Part shown: positions 33,137 to 42,659 of the stretch, in pieces | How positions within the stretch are numbered: position 1 is the first letter of the stretch | Layout of the letters: every line of letters begins with the position of its first letter | Origin: Ruminococcus sp. | Lineage (GTDB): Bacteria; Bacillota; Clostridia; Oscillospirales; Ruminococcaceae | NCBI GenBank assembly: GCA_017519145.1 | Contig: JAFWTA010000051.1 | Span: 1 to 59,674, forward strand | Reading direction: 5' to 3' | Length of the DNA: 59,674 nt | Position numbers and translations under genes: made by a program | Notes under the pieces: generated by a model | Told to the model about the DNA's origin: nothing | The model's input: only the letters and a program-made list of their open reading frames with translations | The model's database searches: none

Positions 33137-35401
33137 TCACATTGTTTCCACAAGATACTTCTTTGCGGCAGTCAGATCGAACACATCAATAATGTCATCG
33201 CCGTTGAGATCGGCAGCCTTCCAGTTTTTGAAGTTTTCTGGCTTCTGACCGAGGAGCCATCTCTGGAGCAGAACAATATCCGCAACATTGAAGCTTCCGT
33301 CGCCGCTGACATCACCCTTTTTAAAGGTGCTGACCTTCAGTGAGGAGGGCATGAGCAAGCCAAAGGACTCGGTAACCTCATAGGAAGTTATCTCATCTTT
33401 CTCTGTCTTTGATATGCTTATTTCAGTCACGGGCTTGCTGTAATCTCTCTCATCGCCTATCATAAAGGAGCCGTTTACGGTAAACCTCTTTGTGCCTGCT
33501 TCCTTGTCCTCTGCCGCGGGCAGCAGCTCGGTGTTCACGGAAGTACCGTCAGTATCTTCCCTCGAAACGGATACTTTTCCGTCTGACGAAGACCTGATTT
33601 GCAGGATATTGGTAAAGCCGTTGTCAACTCCGCGAAGCCTGATGCACTGGAAGAAATGGTCGCTTCCCATAAGCTCGAATGCCTTTGCGAAGATAGTCTC
33701 CTTCTGAGCAAGGGATTCCTGTACCTCTTCTTCGGTCACGGGATACGGGAAGGCATACTCCTTATCGGGTCTGACTGTGATCTTGCCGCTGCTGCATTCA
33801 ACTATATAGCTCTGCATGGTGCAGTCCACACCGGGCATATCGGGCTGCTCGGCAAGCTCCCTGACGTCTTCGCTGTAATCCAGCGTAAGCAGCAGATACT
33901 TTCCGCCATCAGAGGGATAGAACTTGTAAGCCTTGTCCATGCTGCCCTCATCGTAGCTGTCATTGGTAAGCACCCATGCAGCGTCCACTACGTCCTTGAA
34001 CTGTACACAGTGTTCCTCTATGCTGAACCTGCTGTCATCAGGAGTCTCCGGCTGTTCGGGACTGTTGTTCCGCTCGGAACTGATAAATGCGAAATCAGGG
34101 TTCAGCTGAGCGTAGTTCATTGCCGCACTGAGGAGATTTGCCTCCTTTACTGTGTCCTTTTCCTTGCAGATCAGAGTACACTTACAGTAAACTCCATAGG
34201 AAAAATCGCCTGAGGGAGCATCGGGATCAAGCATTGAAAAAGTGCTGATATTCACATCGAATATATCCTCGGGAAGTCCCAGAGACTTCAGCACCTTTGC
34301 GTTTCTCCACACAAAGTCTGTATCCTTTGGTAGCTTATCGATATCCTTTTTGGAATCCACCCTTGTGACCAGCTCGCCGTCGGTGAGATTTATCATGTAG
34401 TTTTCGGGCTTAAAGAAAACAGAAAAGCGCATTTTGTCAACAAGTCCCTCGGGCATTGAGGTGTAGTCCTGACAGCACACATCATAATGTTTGCCGGTAA
34501 GTCCTCGTGCAGCGAATATCTCCTCAACCTGCGCGGTGGTCATTACCTTTATCTCATCATAGGTGTAACCGAAATCGGGCACATCACCTGCGGTGTTCTG
34601 CTGTATAAAGAGGTCGATATCACCTGTTCTGATGTCAATGCTGTTGCTGCGGTCCTTATAGAAAAGCTCGACAGTCTGGAGCTTCACGGGAGGCTGTCCG
34701 CAGACGGAGAAGCAATAGCCGTCACCGAAATAGAAATCGTGTGCGGCACTGTGTATACCGTCGCCGGTGGTCTTGCAGCCGTAAGGTGCCAGATCCTCCC
34801 ATGTGAGATCCATGCCCTTTTTGGAAAGCTCTCTGACCTCGTCCATATTCATTCTCTTTTTGGCGGAAGTGCTCGTTGCTTCCGCGTTGGAAGTTGTCAC
34901 AGCTGTGGTCGTAGTGGCTGTAGTTTTCGATGTGGTGGTAGTTGAGGTGGTGGTTTTTGAGGTCGTGGTCTTCAGATCAGACTGTGTACCTAAAGTCTGC
35001 GTTGTCATATGCTCAATAAAAGACTCCACATCATCTCTGCGAATATCTATCTTAGGGTAGCCGGGATCATACACATAACGGAACAGATGAGCTTTGACAA
35101 GCTCTTTGTCGGGCTCGCCCTGCACGCTGAGGCCATATCCGTCATCCATATGAAACGTGCAGTATTTCACCTTGCCGATAAAGAACTTATCGCCCTCGAA
35201 CTCATCAAAGTCCGACCATCTCAGCCCCATGCCCTTTGCGGAAAGTGCTCTTACATCGTCAAGTGTCATAGGTCTTGTCTGGGCAGCTTCACTGTCCTCG
35301 GCTGCCACGGCGGAAGTCACCTTCACAACGCCTGTATAGCTGCCGCAGAGGGGAAGCATAACTGCTGCCAGAAGAACTGACAGTACTCTTTTTTTAAGCA
35401 T
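33137..35401 (-). CDS. Large secreted dockerin protein with duplicated unknown domain
   Basis: A 754-residue exported protein of unknown function. A signal peptide (about 1-33) is followed by domain 1 (about 45-130), a Thr/Ser linker (about 135-180), domain 2 (about 183-270) that repeats domain 1 (RPMTLDDVRALSAKGMGLRWSD against KRMNMDEVRELSKKGMDLTWED; DGYGLSVQG against DGYCFSVCG; IDIRRDDVESFI against IDIRTGDIDLFI), a large alpha/beta region (about 280-690), and a C-terminal dockerin (about 693-752; GDVSGDGSFNVADIVLLQRWL and ADLNGDDIIDVFDLTAAKKYL). The start at 35401 keeps a proper distance from AAAGGATG; two ATGs just upstream are too close. Its dockerin differs from those of the GH5 pair. 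No enzyme motif was recognised. Confidence 0.8.
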   Translation of the reverse strand: MLKKRVLSVLLAAVMLPLCGSYTGVVKVTSAVAAEDSEAAQTRPMTLDDVRALSAKGMGLRWSDFDEFEGDKFFIGKVKYCTFHMDDGYGLSVQGEPDKELVKAHLFRYVYDPGYPKIDIRRDDVESFIEHMTTQTLGTQSDLKTTTSKTTTSTTTTSKTTATTTTAVTTSNAEATSTSAKKRMNMDEVRELSKKGMDLTWEDLAPYGCKTTGDGIHSAAHDFYFGDGYCFSVCGQPPVKLQTVELFYKDRSNSIDIRTGDIDLFIQQNTAGDVPDFGYTYDEIKVMTTAQVEEIFAARGLTGKHYDVCCQDYTSMPEGLVDKMRFSVFFKPENYMINLTDGELVTRVDSKKDIDKLPKDTDFVWRNAKVLKSLGLPEDIFDVNISTFSMLDPDAPSGDFSYGVYCKCTLICKEKDTVKEANLLSAAMNYAQLNPDFAFISSERNNSPEQPETPDDSRFSIEEHCVQFKDVVDAAWVLTNDSYDEGSMDKAYKFYPSDGGKYLLLTLDYSEDVRELAEQPDMPGVDCTMQSYIVECSSGKITVRPDKEYAFPYPVTEEEVQESLAQKETIFAKAFELMGSDHFFQCIRLRGVDNGFTNILQIRSSSDGKVSVSREDTDGTSVNTELLPAAEDKEAGTKRFTVNGSFMIGDERDYSKPVTEISISKTEKDEITSYEVTESFGLLMPSSLKVSTFKKGDVSGDGSFNVADIVLLQRWLLGQKPENFKNWKAADLNGDDIIDVFDLTAAKKYLVETM

Positions 35402-35469
35402 ATTCATCATCCTTTCGATCCGAATAAAAATAGTAAATATAAGCAGTAACACATATGCTCACTACTCAA

Positions 35470-35498
35470 ATAATACACTATATAGGCAAAAAAGTCAA
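35470..35498 (-). promoter_or_regulatory. Promoter of the large dockerin protein
   Basis: TTGACT (35493-35498) and TATTAT (35470-35475) on the minus strand are separated by 17 bp, immediately beyond the uvrB terminator. Confidence 0.65.
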
Positions 35499-35504
35499 TA
35501 TCTG

Positions 35505-35539
35505 ATAAAAAAACGGCAGGAGCATACCCGCTCCTGCCG
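35505..35539 (-). terminator. Terminator after uvrB
   Basis: A perfect 10-bp GC-rich stem (35514-35523 with 35530-35539) is followed on the minus strand by seven T residues. Confidence 0.9.
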
Positions 35540-35550
35540 CACACAGTGGC

Positions 35551-37512
35551 TTATTTACCCTGAAGCTCCTTTATCTTGTCGCGGAGATAAGCTGCGTGTT
35601 CAAATTCAAGCAGCTTTGCAGCGTTCTTCATCTCCACAGTCAGCTTGTCAATGAGCTGCTGCTTCTCGGAAGCAGAGAGCTTCTTCTTTTTCGTCTTTTC
35701 CTCCACCTTGTTCTTGGAGGTTATCTCCAGTACGTCCCTGACCTCCTTGATGATGGTCTTGGGGACTATGCCGTGCTCCTCGTTGAATGCCATCTGGAGG
35801 GAGCGTCTGCGCTCGGTCTCGGTGATAGCCCTCTCCATTGAGCCCGTAACGGCGTCGGCGTACATTATTACCTGTCCCTTGGCATTTCGGGCAGCTCTGC
35901 CTATGGTCTGGATAAGGGAGGTCTCGCTTCTCAGGAAGCCCTCCTTGTCGGCATCAAGAATGGCGATAAGGCTTACCTCGGGGATATCAAGTCCCTCACG
36001 GAGAAGGTTTATTCCCACCAGCACATCGAAAACGCCCTCGCGGAGGTCCTTGATTATCTCCATACGCTCGATTGTGTCGATATCGTGGTGTAAGTAGCGC
36101 ACCTTTACGCCCAGCTTCTCATAATATGCGGTAAGGTCCTCAGCCATTTTCTTTGTGAGAGTCGTTACCAGTACACGCTCATTCCTTGCGGCTCTCTCGT
36201 TTATTTCGGAGAGGAGGTCGTCCACCTGTCCGTGAGTGGGCTTTACGATTATCTCGGGGTCAACAAGTCCCGTAGGACGGATGACCTGCTCCACTATGGT
36301 ATCGGTCTTTTCGCGCTCTATCTGTCCGGGAGTTGCGCTGACGTAGATAGCCTGATGTATGTGAGCGTTGAACTCGTCAAAATTCAGCGGACGGTTGTCC
36401 ATAGCGCTTGGCAGACGGAAGCCGTAGTCCACAAGAGTAGTCTTTCTGGCGCGGTCGCCTGCGTACATGGCTCTTACCTGCGGCAGAGTCACATGGCTCT
36501 CGTCCACGATGAGGAGGAAGTCCTCGGGGAAGTGGTCGAGGAGCGTCTGGGGAGTACTTCCGGCAGGTCTTCCTGCAAGGACGCGGGAGTAGTTCTCGAC
36601 GCCGCTGCAATAGCCCACCTCACGGAGCATCTCCATGTCATAATGAGTTCTCTGCTCGATACGCTGAGCCTCGATGAGCTTGTTGTTCTGCCGGAAATAG
36701 TCTACACGCTCCGCAAGCTCGCGGTCAAGCTCCTGAAGGGCGGACTCAAGCTTGTCGTCGCCCACAACATAGTGAGAAGCAGGGAAAATAGCCGCGTGGG
36801 ACACAACTGCCTTGACCTCGCCTGTGACCACGTTTATCTCGGAGATACGGTCTATCTCGTCGCCGAAATATTCAACGCGTACTGCCGTGTCCGATGACAT
36901 TGCGGGGAATATTTCCACAACGTCGCCGCGTACTCTGAACCTGTTTCGCTCAAAGGCGATATCGTTGCGCTCATAGCGTATCTTTACCAACTCGTTGATG
37001 AGCTGGTCACGGGGCTTTTCGGCGCCCTGACGTATGGAAACACACATGGAGCGGTACTCCTCGGGGCTTCCGAGGGAGTAGATGCAGGAAACGCTGGCAA
37101 CGATGATAACGTCGCGGCGTTCCGCAAGAGCAGTGGTGGCAGAGTGGCGGAGCTTGTCTATCTCATCGTTTATAGAGGAGTCCTTTTCGATGTAGCTGTC
37201 GGTGCTGGGAACATAAGCCTCCGGCTGGTAGTAGTCGTAGTAGGACACGAAGTACTCCACGGCATTATCGGGGAAGAATTCGCGGAACTCCGAGCAGAGC
37301 TGTGCCGCAAGTATCTTGTTGTGTGCAAGGACAAGGGTAGGCTTGTTCACACGGGCGATGACATTCGCCATGGTGAAGGTCTTTCCCGAACCTGTGACGC
37401 CGAGGAGTATCTGCTCCTTTTTGCCCGACTGCAAGCCGCTTACGAGCTTGTCGATAGCCTGCGGCTGGTCGCCTGCGGGAGCATAGTTTGAACATAGCTT
37501 GAAGTGATCCAT
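35551..37512 (-). CDS. uvrB: Excinuclease ABC subunit B
   Basis: UvrB is the damage-verifying helicase-like subunit of nucleotide excision repair. The 653 residues match the family. The Walker [15 protein letters not shown] near residue 38, the [12 protein letters not shown] beta-hairpin motif near residue 93, DESH (Walker B region), helicase motifs V and VI ([26 protein letters not shown]) and the C-terminal UVR motif (about 615-650) are all present. AAAGG lies before the ATG. uvrA and uvrC are not in the window. The 5' flank is filled by a composite repeat; no clear LexA box was found. Confidence 0.97.
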   Translation of the reverse strand: MDHFKLCSNYAPAGDQPQAIDKLVSGLQSGKKEQILLGVTGSGKTFTMANVIARVNKPTLVLAHNKILAAQLCSEFREFFPDNAVEYFVSYYDYYQPEAYVPSTDSYIEKDSSINDEIDKLRHSATTALAERRDVIIVASVSCIYSLGSPEEYRSMCVSIRQGAEKPRDQLINELVKIRYERNDIAFERNRFRVRGDVVEIFPAMSSDTAVRVEYFGDEIDRISEINVVTGEVKAVVSHAAIFPASHYVVGDDKLESALQELDRELAERVDYFRQNNKLIEAQRIEQRTHYDMEMLREVGYCSGVENYSRVLAGRPAGSTPQTLLDHFPEDFLLIVDESHVTLPQVRAMYAGDRARKTTLVDYGFRLPSAMDNRPLNFDEFNAHIHQAIYVSATPGQIEREKTDTIVEQVIRPTGLVDPEIIVKPTHGQVDDLLSEINERAARNERVLVTTLTKKMAEDLTAYYEKLGVKVRYLHHDIDTIERMEIIKDLREGVFDVLVGINLLREGLDIPEVSLIAILDADKEGFLRSETSLIQTIGRAARNAKGQVIMYADAVTGSMERAITETERRRSLQMAFNEEHGIVPKTIIKEVRDVLEITSKNKVEEKTKKKKLSASEKQQLIDKLTVEMKNAAKLLEFEHAAYLRDKIKELQGK

Positions 37513-37554
37513 TTTCTAACCTTTCTGAAAAAAGTGGCTGAACGTATGTAAGGG

Positions 37555-37725
37555 ATTCCAAAGGGACTTTGTTCCTTTGGTCGGAGCCGCGAGGCAGACA
37601 GCCTCGTGCGGGGTTCAAGGGGCAGAGCCCCTTAAATCGTAAGGCGCTCCGCAAGGGTGAATTTCCAAAACAGTCCAGTGGACTGTTTTGGAAAGAGGGA
37701 CGCCCTGCAAGTGAGGGCGTCCCTT
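37555..37725. repeat. Composite interspersed repeat, copy 1
   Basis: This 171-bp block shares its two ends and its central stem with an inverted copy at 59503-59674: ATTCCAAAGGGACT, the GCGCTCCGCAAGG segment, the ACAGTCC/GGACTGT hairpin and the GGGACGCCCT/AGGGCGTCCC hairpin. The inner part differs between copies, with different palindromes swapped in. No open frame is present. It separates uvrB from a small membrane protein gene. Confidence 0.85.
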
Positions 37726-37735
37726 AATTGAATAG

Positions 37736-38008
37736 CTATAAGCCAAAATAATCAATAAAGTCAGGAAAGATATTTTCCAGTTTGCCGCTTAGCCTGAAAT
37801 AGACATATATCGCACAGCCCATTATAACGCTTAACGGAACTCCGTACGCGACACGTATCCTGTATGACTTTTGAAGTGGTCCCTCTTTTCGGCTAACAAC
37901 GAAACGCTTTTCAGCAAGTCGTTCCTTTTCTCGGTCACGTATCCACATTCTGACAATAATATAGCAATGAATTGCCGCTATCAGTGCCACGATTATTACA
38001 TCAATCAC
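37736..38008 (-). CDS. Small membrane protein of unknown function
   Basis: A 90-residue protein with two predicted membrane helices (about 1-20 and 58-76) and a basic stretch between them (RDREKERLAEKR). The likely start is GTG at 38008 with AAAGGA six bases upstream; a TTG five codons earlier lies within that site. It stands between repeat blocks, on the strand of uvrB and carB. No family was recognised. Confidence 0.55.
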   Translation of the reverse strand: MIDVIIVALIAAIHCYIIVRMWIRDREKERLAEKRFVVSRKEGPLQKSYRIRVAYGVPLSVIMGCAIYVYFRLSGKLENIFPDFIDYFGL

Positions 38009-38036
38009 AGTATTTCCTTTCAATGCAGAGCAGTAA

Positions 38037-38092
38037 CGGGCAGCGGAACGCCGCCCCTACAAGCTAACGGCTAAAGGCTAAAGGCTGACGGC
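38037..38092. repeat. Small palindromic repeat after carB
   Basis: The core CGGGCAGCGGAACG-CCGCCC (38037-38061) matches the reverse complement of 10447-10471 and 43220-43244. It is followed by a CTAACGG/CTAAAGG/CTAAAGG/CTGACGG array that parallels the arms at 10421-10444 and 10500-10525. It ends exactly at the carB stop codon. Confidence 0.8.
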
Positions 38093-41000
38093 TTATATCT
38101 TGGTGATGTCAACTAATTCAACGTCGTTGATAGTTCTGCCCGATTCAAGCACCTTTACCAGCGATTTCGCCGTATCTACGGCTGTAAGACTGCATATTGA
38201 GCGCTCGATGGACTTTCTTCTCATCTTAACGCTGTCGCGCTCGGGAAGTCGTCCCTTTGCGGAGGTGGAGATAACATAGTGTATCTTGCCGCTGTCAAGG
38301 AGAGTCTCCACGTTGGGCTCGCCGTCGGATATCTTGCGGACAAGGTTTGCCGCTATCATGTTCCTGTGGAGAACGCTCTGTGTGCCCGATGTGGCATAGA
38401 GCTCAAAGCCCATCTGCTCGAACTTGTCCGCAATGGGAAGTATCTCTCTCTTGTCGCTGTCGCGAACTGAGATGAGGACACCGCCCTCGCGCTTGAGGTC
38501 AAAGCCTGCGGCGATAAGTCCCTTGAGGAGAGCGTCCTCAAGATTTCTGCCGATACCGAGGCACTCGCCTGTGGACTTCATCTCGGGTCCCAGCATAGTG
38601 TCAACGTCGGTGAGCTTCTCAAAGGAGAATACGGGCACCTTTACGGCAACGTAGTCGCCAGCGGGATAGAGACCGCTCTCGTAGCCCATATCCTTTAATT
38701 TAGCGCCGAACATTATCTTTGTGGCGATGTCCACCATGGGTATGCCCGTTACCTTGCTGATGTAGGGAACGGTTCTCGATGAACGGGGATTTACCTCGAT
38801 AACGAATACCTCGTGGTTGTAAACGACGTACTGTATATTCACAAGTCCGATAACATTGAGCTCCTTGGCGAGAAGCCTTGTGTACTCAACGATTATGCGC
38901 TTGATACGGTCTGAAAGGTGCTGTGCGGGATAGATGGAGATAGAGTCGCCGGAGTGAACGCCTGCACGCTCGATATGCTCCATGATGCCGGGGATAAGGA
39001 AGTCCTCGCCGTCGCAGATAGCGTCTACCTCTACCTCGGTGCCCATCATATACTTGTCTATGAGGACGGGGTTCTCGATGTTGTGGCTCATGATGATGCC
39101 CATGTACTCCTTTACGTCAGCGTCGGAGTGAGCGATTATCATGTTCTGACCGCCGAGAACATATGAGGGACGGAGCAGCACGGGATAGCCAAGGTCATTG
39201 GCAGCCACAAGAGCCTCCTCGGTGTTCATTACTGTGTGTCCCGCAGGTCTGGGGATACCGCACTTTTCAAGCACCTCGTCGAAGCGCTCTCTGTCCTCTG
39301 CGGCATCTATCATATCCGCGGATGTACCGAGGATACGGACACCCATATCGGAGAGATAGCGTGTAAGCTTGATAGCGGTCTGACCGCCGAACTGTACCAC
39401 AACGCCGTAGGGCTGCTCGGTCTCGATAATGGACTGAACGTCCTCTTTTGTGAGGGGGTCAAAGTACAGACGGTCGCCTGTATCAAAGTCGGTGGAAACG
39501 GTCTCGGGGTTGTTGTTGCAGATAACAGCCTCGTAGCCCAGCTCCTTCAGCGTCCATACACAGTGTACGGAGCAGTAGTCGAACTCGATGCCCTGTCCGA
39601 TACGGATAGGACCGCTTCCGAATACGATGACCTTTTTCTTGCCCTTGTCGGTGCGCTCGATGAACTGCTTTGCCTCGTTCTCCTCATCGAATGTGGAGTA
39701 GAAGTAGGGAGTCTCAGCCTTGAACTCGCCTGCACAGGTATCTACCATCTTGTAGACAGCGCTCTTGTGCTTGGGGCACTTCTGTCCCGAAATGCGCTCG
39801 ATGGTGCTGTCGAGGTAGCCGTACTGCTTTGCGATGTCGTACTTCTCCTCGGTGAGCTCGCCATCAGCCAGCCATTTCTCCAGCTCCACAAGATTCAGGA
39901 GCTTGTAGAGGAACCAGTTGTCTATCATGGTTATCTCATGTATCTCCTCGGGAGTTATGCCGCGCTTGAGAGCCTCAAATACGCAGAATGAGCGCTCGTC
40001 GTCTATAACGTGGAGCTTCTCGCGTATCTCCTCTGTGGACAGCTTTGCCAGCTTCTTCAGGTTCATGGTGTCCATACCCAGCTCTATGGAACGGACAGCC
40101 TTCATCATAGCCTGCTCGAAGCTTGTGCCGATAGCCATTACCTCGCCCGTAGCCTTCATCTGAGTGCCGAGGGTACGCTTTGCATATACGAATTTATCGA
40201 ATGCCCACTTGGGGAACTTGATGACAACATAGTCCAGAGCAGGCTCAAAGCAGGCATAGGTCTTGCCTGTTACCTGATTGATAATCTCGTCGAGAGTATA
40301 GCCGATAGCTATCTTTGCCGCAGTCTTTGCGATAGGATATCCCGTAGCCTTTGAAGCCAGTGCGGAAGAACGTGAAACTCTGGGGTTTACCTCGATGACC
40401 GCATACTTGAAGCTTGTGGGGTGAAGTGCGAACTGGCAGTTGCAGCCGCCCTCTACCTTCAGCTCCTTGATGATGTTGATAGCCGCTGTACGGAGCATCT
40501 GGTACTCCCTGTCGCTGAGAGTTACCGCAGGAGCGATAACGATACTGTCGCCTGTGTGGACGCCCACGGGGTCGAAGTTCTCCATGGAGCAGACCGTGAT
40601 AACATTGCCCTTTGCGTCACGGATGACCTCGAACTCTATTTCCTTCCAGCCGCTTATGCACTTTTCAACAAGTATCTGTGTAATAGGTGAAAGGCGAAGT
40701 CCGTTTGTAGCTATATCGCGGAGTTCAGCCTCGTTCTGAGCGATACCGCCGCCTGTTCCGCCGAGGGTGAACGCAGGGCGGACGATAACGGGATAGTGGA
40801 TCACCTGAGCGAAGTCCACAGCGTCCTCAACGGTCTCGACTACCTTTGAGGGGATGACGGGCTCGCCGATCTTTTCCATGGTGTCCTTGAAAGCCTGTCT
40901 GTCCTCAGCCTTGTGGATAGTCTCGGGGTCTGCGCCGAGGAGCTTTACATTGTGGCTCTCCAAGAAGCCCTCCTCCGCAAGCTGCATGGACAATGTGAGA

Positions 41001-41284
41001 CCTGTCTGACCGCCCAGTGTGGACAGCAGGCTGTCGGGCTTTTCCATTTCGATTATGCGCTTTACAACGTCAAGTGTAAGGGGTTCGATATAGACCTTGT
41101 CAGCCATAGCCTTATCGGTCATGATGGTAGCAGGGTTGGAGTTTACGAGAACGACCTCAAGTCCCTCCTGCTTGAGAGCACGGCACGCCTGTGTGCCTGC
41201 GTAGTCAAATTCGGCAGCCTGTCCGATAACGATAGGACCCGAGCCGATAACAAGTACCTTTTTTATATCACTTCTGAGTGGCAT
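38093..41284 (-). CDS. carB: Carbamoyl-phosphate synthase large chain
   Basis: CarB makes carbamoyl phosphate from bicarbonate, ammonia and ATP for pyrimidines and arginine. The 1063 residues have the duplicated ATP-grasp layout: first half with VLVIGSGPIVIGQAAEFDY, RPAFTLGGTGGG and EVNPRVSRSSALASKATGYP; second half with VFGSGPIRIGQGIEFDY, RPSYVLGGQNM and EVNPRSSRTVPYISKVTG; and a C-terminal MGS-type allosteric domain (about 930-1063). ATG at 41284 follows CGGAGGTAA. It is downstream of carA, separated by a palindromic repeat. Placement at the end of the PyrR-led operon suggests pyrimidine control. Confidence 0.97.
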   Translation of the reverse strand: MPLRSDIKKVLVIGSGPIVIGQAAEFDYAGTQACRALKQEGLEVVLVNSNPATIMTDKAMADKVYIEPLTLDVVKRIIEMEKPDSLLSTLGGQTGLTLSMQLAEEGFLESHNVKLLGADPETIHKAEDRQAFKDTMEKIGEPVIPSKVVETVEDAVDFAQVIHYPVIVRPAFTLGGTGGGIAQNEAELRDIATNGLRLSPITQILVEKCISGWKEIEFEVIRDAKGNVITVCSMENFDPVGVHTGDSIVIAPAVTLSDREYQMLRTAAINIIKELKVEGGCNCQFALHPTSFKYAVIEVNPRVSRSSALASKATGYPIAKTAAKIAIGYTLDEIINQVTGKTYACFEPALDYVVIKFPKWAFDKFVYAKRTLGTQMKATGEVMAIGTSFEQAMMKAVRSIELGMDTMNLKKLAKLSTEEIREKLHVIDDERSFCVFEALKRGITPEEIHEITMIDNWFLYKLLNLVELEKWLADGELTEEKYDIAKQYGYLDSTIERISGQKCPKHKSAVYKMVDTCAGEFKAETPYFYSTFDEENEAKQFIERTDKGKKKVIVFGSGPIRIGQGIEFDYCSVHCVWTLKELGYEAVICNNNPETVSTDFDTGDRLYFDPLTKEDVQSIIETEQPYGVVVQFGGQTAIKLTRYLSDMGVRILGTSADMIDAAEDRERFDEVLEKCGIPRPAGHTVMNTEEALVAANDLGYPVLLRPSYVLGGQNMIIAHSDADVKEYMGIIMSHNIENPVLIDKYMMGTEVEVDAICDGEDFLIPGIMEHIERAGVHSGDSISIYPAQHLSDRIKRIIVEYTRLLAKELNVIGLVNIQYVVYNHEVFVIEVNPRSSRTVPYISKVTGIPMVDIATKIMFGAKLKDMGYESGLYPAGDYVAVKVPVFSFEKLTDVDTMLGPEMKSTGECLGIGRNLEDALLKGLIAAGFDLKREGGVLISVRDSDKREILPIADKFEQMGFELYATSGTQSVLHRNMIAANLVRKISDGEPNVETLLDSGKIHYVISTSAKGRLPERDSVKMRRKSIERSICSLTAVDTAKSLVKVLESGRTINDVELVDITKI

Positions 41285-41324
41285 ACTAATTACCTCCGAT
41301 TTATCAAATATAATACAATTTTAT

Positions 41325-41441
41325 AATTCGTAATGCTTAATGCTTAATGCGTAATTATTGTGTTCGCTTCGCTCACGGATCAGGATTTTTGATCCGTCCC
41401 CTACAGGGGACACCTTAATTACGAATTACGAATTACGAATT
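41325..41441. repeat. Inverted-repeat element between carA and carB
   Basis: The left arm (41325-41357, AATTCGTAATGCTTAATGC...) is an imperfect complement of the right arm (41415-41441, tandem TTACGAA units). Between them lie small hairpins GGATCA/TGATCC and GTCCCC/GGGGAC. The right arm overlaps the end of carA and supplies its last codon and stop. Confidence 0.8.
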
Positions 41442-42533
41442 TTGCATTGTAGAAATGAAGTCGTCAAACAAATAGGATGTATCCAGCGGACCGCCGTGTG
41501 CTTCGGGGTGGAACTGGACCGTTCTTGCGTTGACTGAGGTATAGTGTATGCCCTCGCAGGTCTTATCGTTTGCATTGACATGGGAAACGTGTCCTACGGA
41601 GGGGTCGATGCTGTCCCCTACTACTGCATAGCCGTGATTCTGGCTGGTAACGTAGGTAAGACCGCTCTCCAAGTCGATAACAGGCTGATTTGCACCTCTG
41701 TGACCGTACTTCAGCTTCTCGGTCTTTCCGCCGTTGGCAAGCGCCATGAGCTGGTGACCGAGGCATATGCCGAATATGGGTATGCCAAGCTTCTGTATCT
41801 CCTTGATATTCTCGATTATCTCAACATTTTCGGCAGGGTCTCCGGGGCCGTTGGAGAACATTATGCCGTCTGGAGCAAGCTTCCGTATCTCATCGGCTGT
41901 GGTATAGGCAGGTACAACTACCACCTCGCAGCCGCGCTTCAAAAGCTCCTGTCTGATATTGCGCTTGTAGCCGAAATCGAACAGCGCCACACGGAGCTTC
42001 TTCTCCTCGGGCTCATAGGTGAGGGCCTCACTGTTGGTGACAGCCTTTACCGCATCCTTGACGGAGAAGGCTCTTACCTTTTCAAGAAGCTCGTCCTTCT
42101 TAGCGTAGACATCCTCGGTGGTTATAACGCCGTTCATAACGCCAACCTCACGGATAGTACGGGTAAGGCGTCTGGTGTCGATGTTATTGATGCCGACTAT
42201 GTTGTGGTCTTTGAGGAAGTCGTTGATATTTCCCTCGCAGCGGAAATTTGAGGGAGCATTGCACCACTCCCTTACGATATAGCCGGAAACGTAGGACTTT
42301 GCGGACTCATTGTCCTCTGAGTTCACGCCGTAGTTTCCGATGAGGGGAAAGGTCTGTGTGACTATCTGTCCGTAGTAGCTGGGGTCGGTGAGAGTTTCCT
42401 GATAGCCCGTAACTCCCGTGGTGAAAACAACTTCACCGATGACCGTGCCCTTTGCGCCGAAGCTCCTGCCCTCGAACACCTGCCCGTCGGCAAGCATGAG
42501 GTAAGCTTTTTCTCCCATGTTGAATAATGACAT
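41433..42533 (-). CDS. carA: Carbamoyl-phosphate synthase small chain
   Basis: CarA is the glutaminase subunit that passes ammonia to CarB. The 366 residues include the N-terminal CPSase domain (LMLADGQVFEGRSFGA; GEVVFTTGVTGYQETLTDPSY) and a class I glutamine amidotransferase domain with Cys in FGICLGHQLMALA near residue 260 and His-x-Glu in VQFHPEA near residue 342. ATG at 42533 follows AAGGAGGAA. The final residues and stop come from the border of the inverted-repeat element, which suggests the 3' end was altered by insertion. Confidence 0.96.
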   Translation of the reverse strand: MSLFNMGEKAYLMLADGQVFEGRSFGAKGTVIGEVVFTTGVTGYQETLTDPSYYGQIVTQTFPLIGNYGVNSEDNESAKSYVSGYIVREWCNAPSNFRCEGNINDFLKDHNIVGINNIDTRRLTRTIREVGVMNGVITTEDVYAKKDELLEKVRAFSVKDAVKAVTNSEALTYEPEEKKLRVALFDFGYKRNIRQELLKRGCEVVVVPAYTTADEIRKLAPDGIMFSNGPGDPAENVEIIENIKEIQKLGIPIFGICLGHQLMALANGGKTEKLKYGHRGANQPVIDLESGLTYVTSQNHGYAVVGDSIDPSVGHVSHVNANDKTCEGIHYTSVNARTVQFHPEAHGGPLDTSYLFDDFISTMQNS

Positions 42534-42659
42534 TGTAAATTCCTCCTTGGTTTTTTATAGAGGTCGTATAATTGATGTTTATTATCTTTTCCACACGCCA
42601 TTGTACGGAAAAGGTATCATTTTTCTTATATCCGGGCACCCGATGGTGCCGATCCTGTC

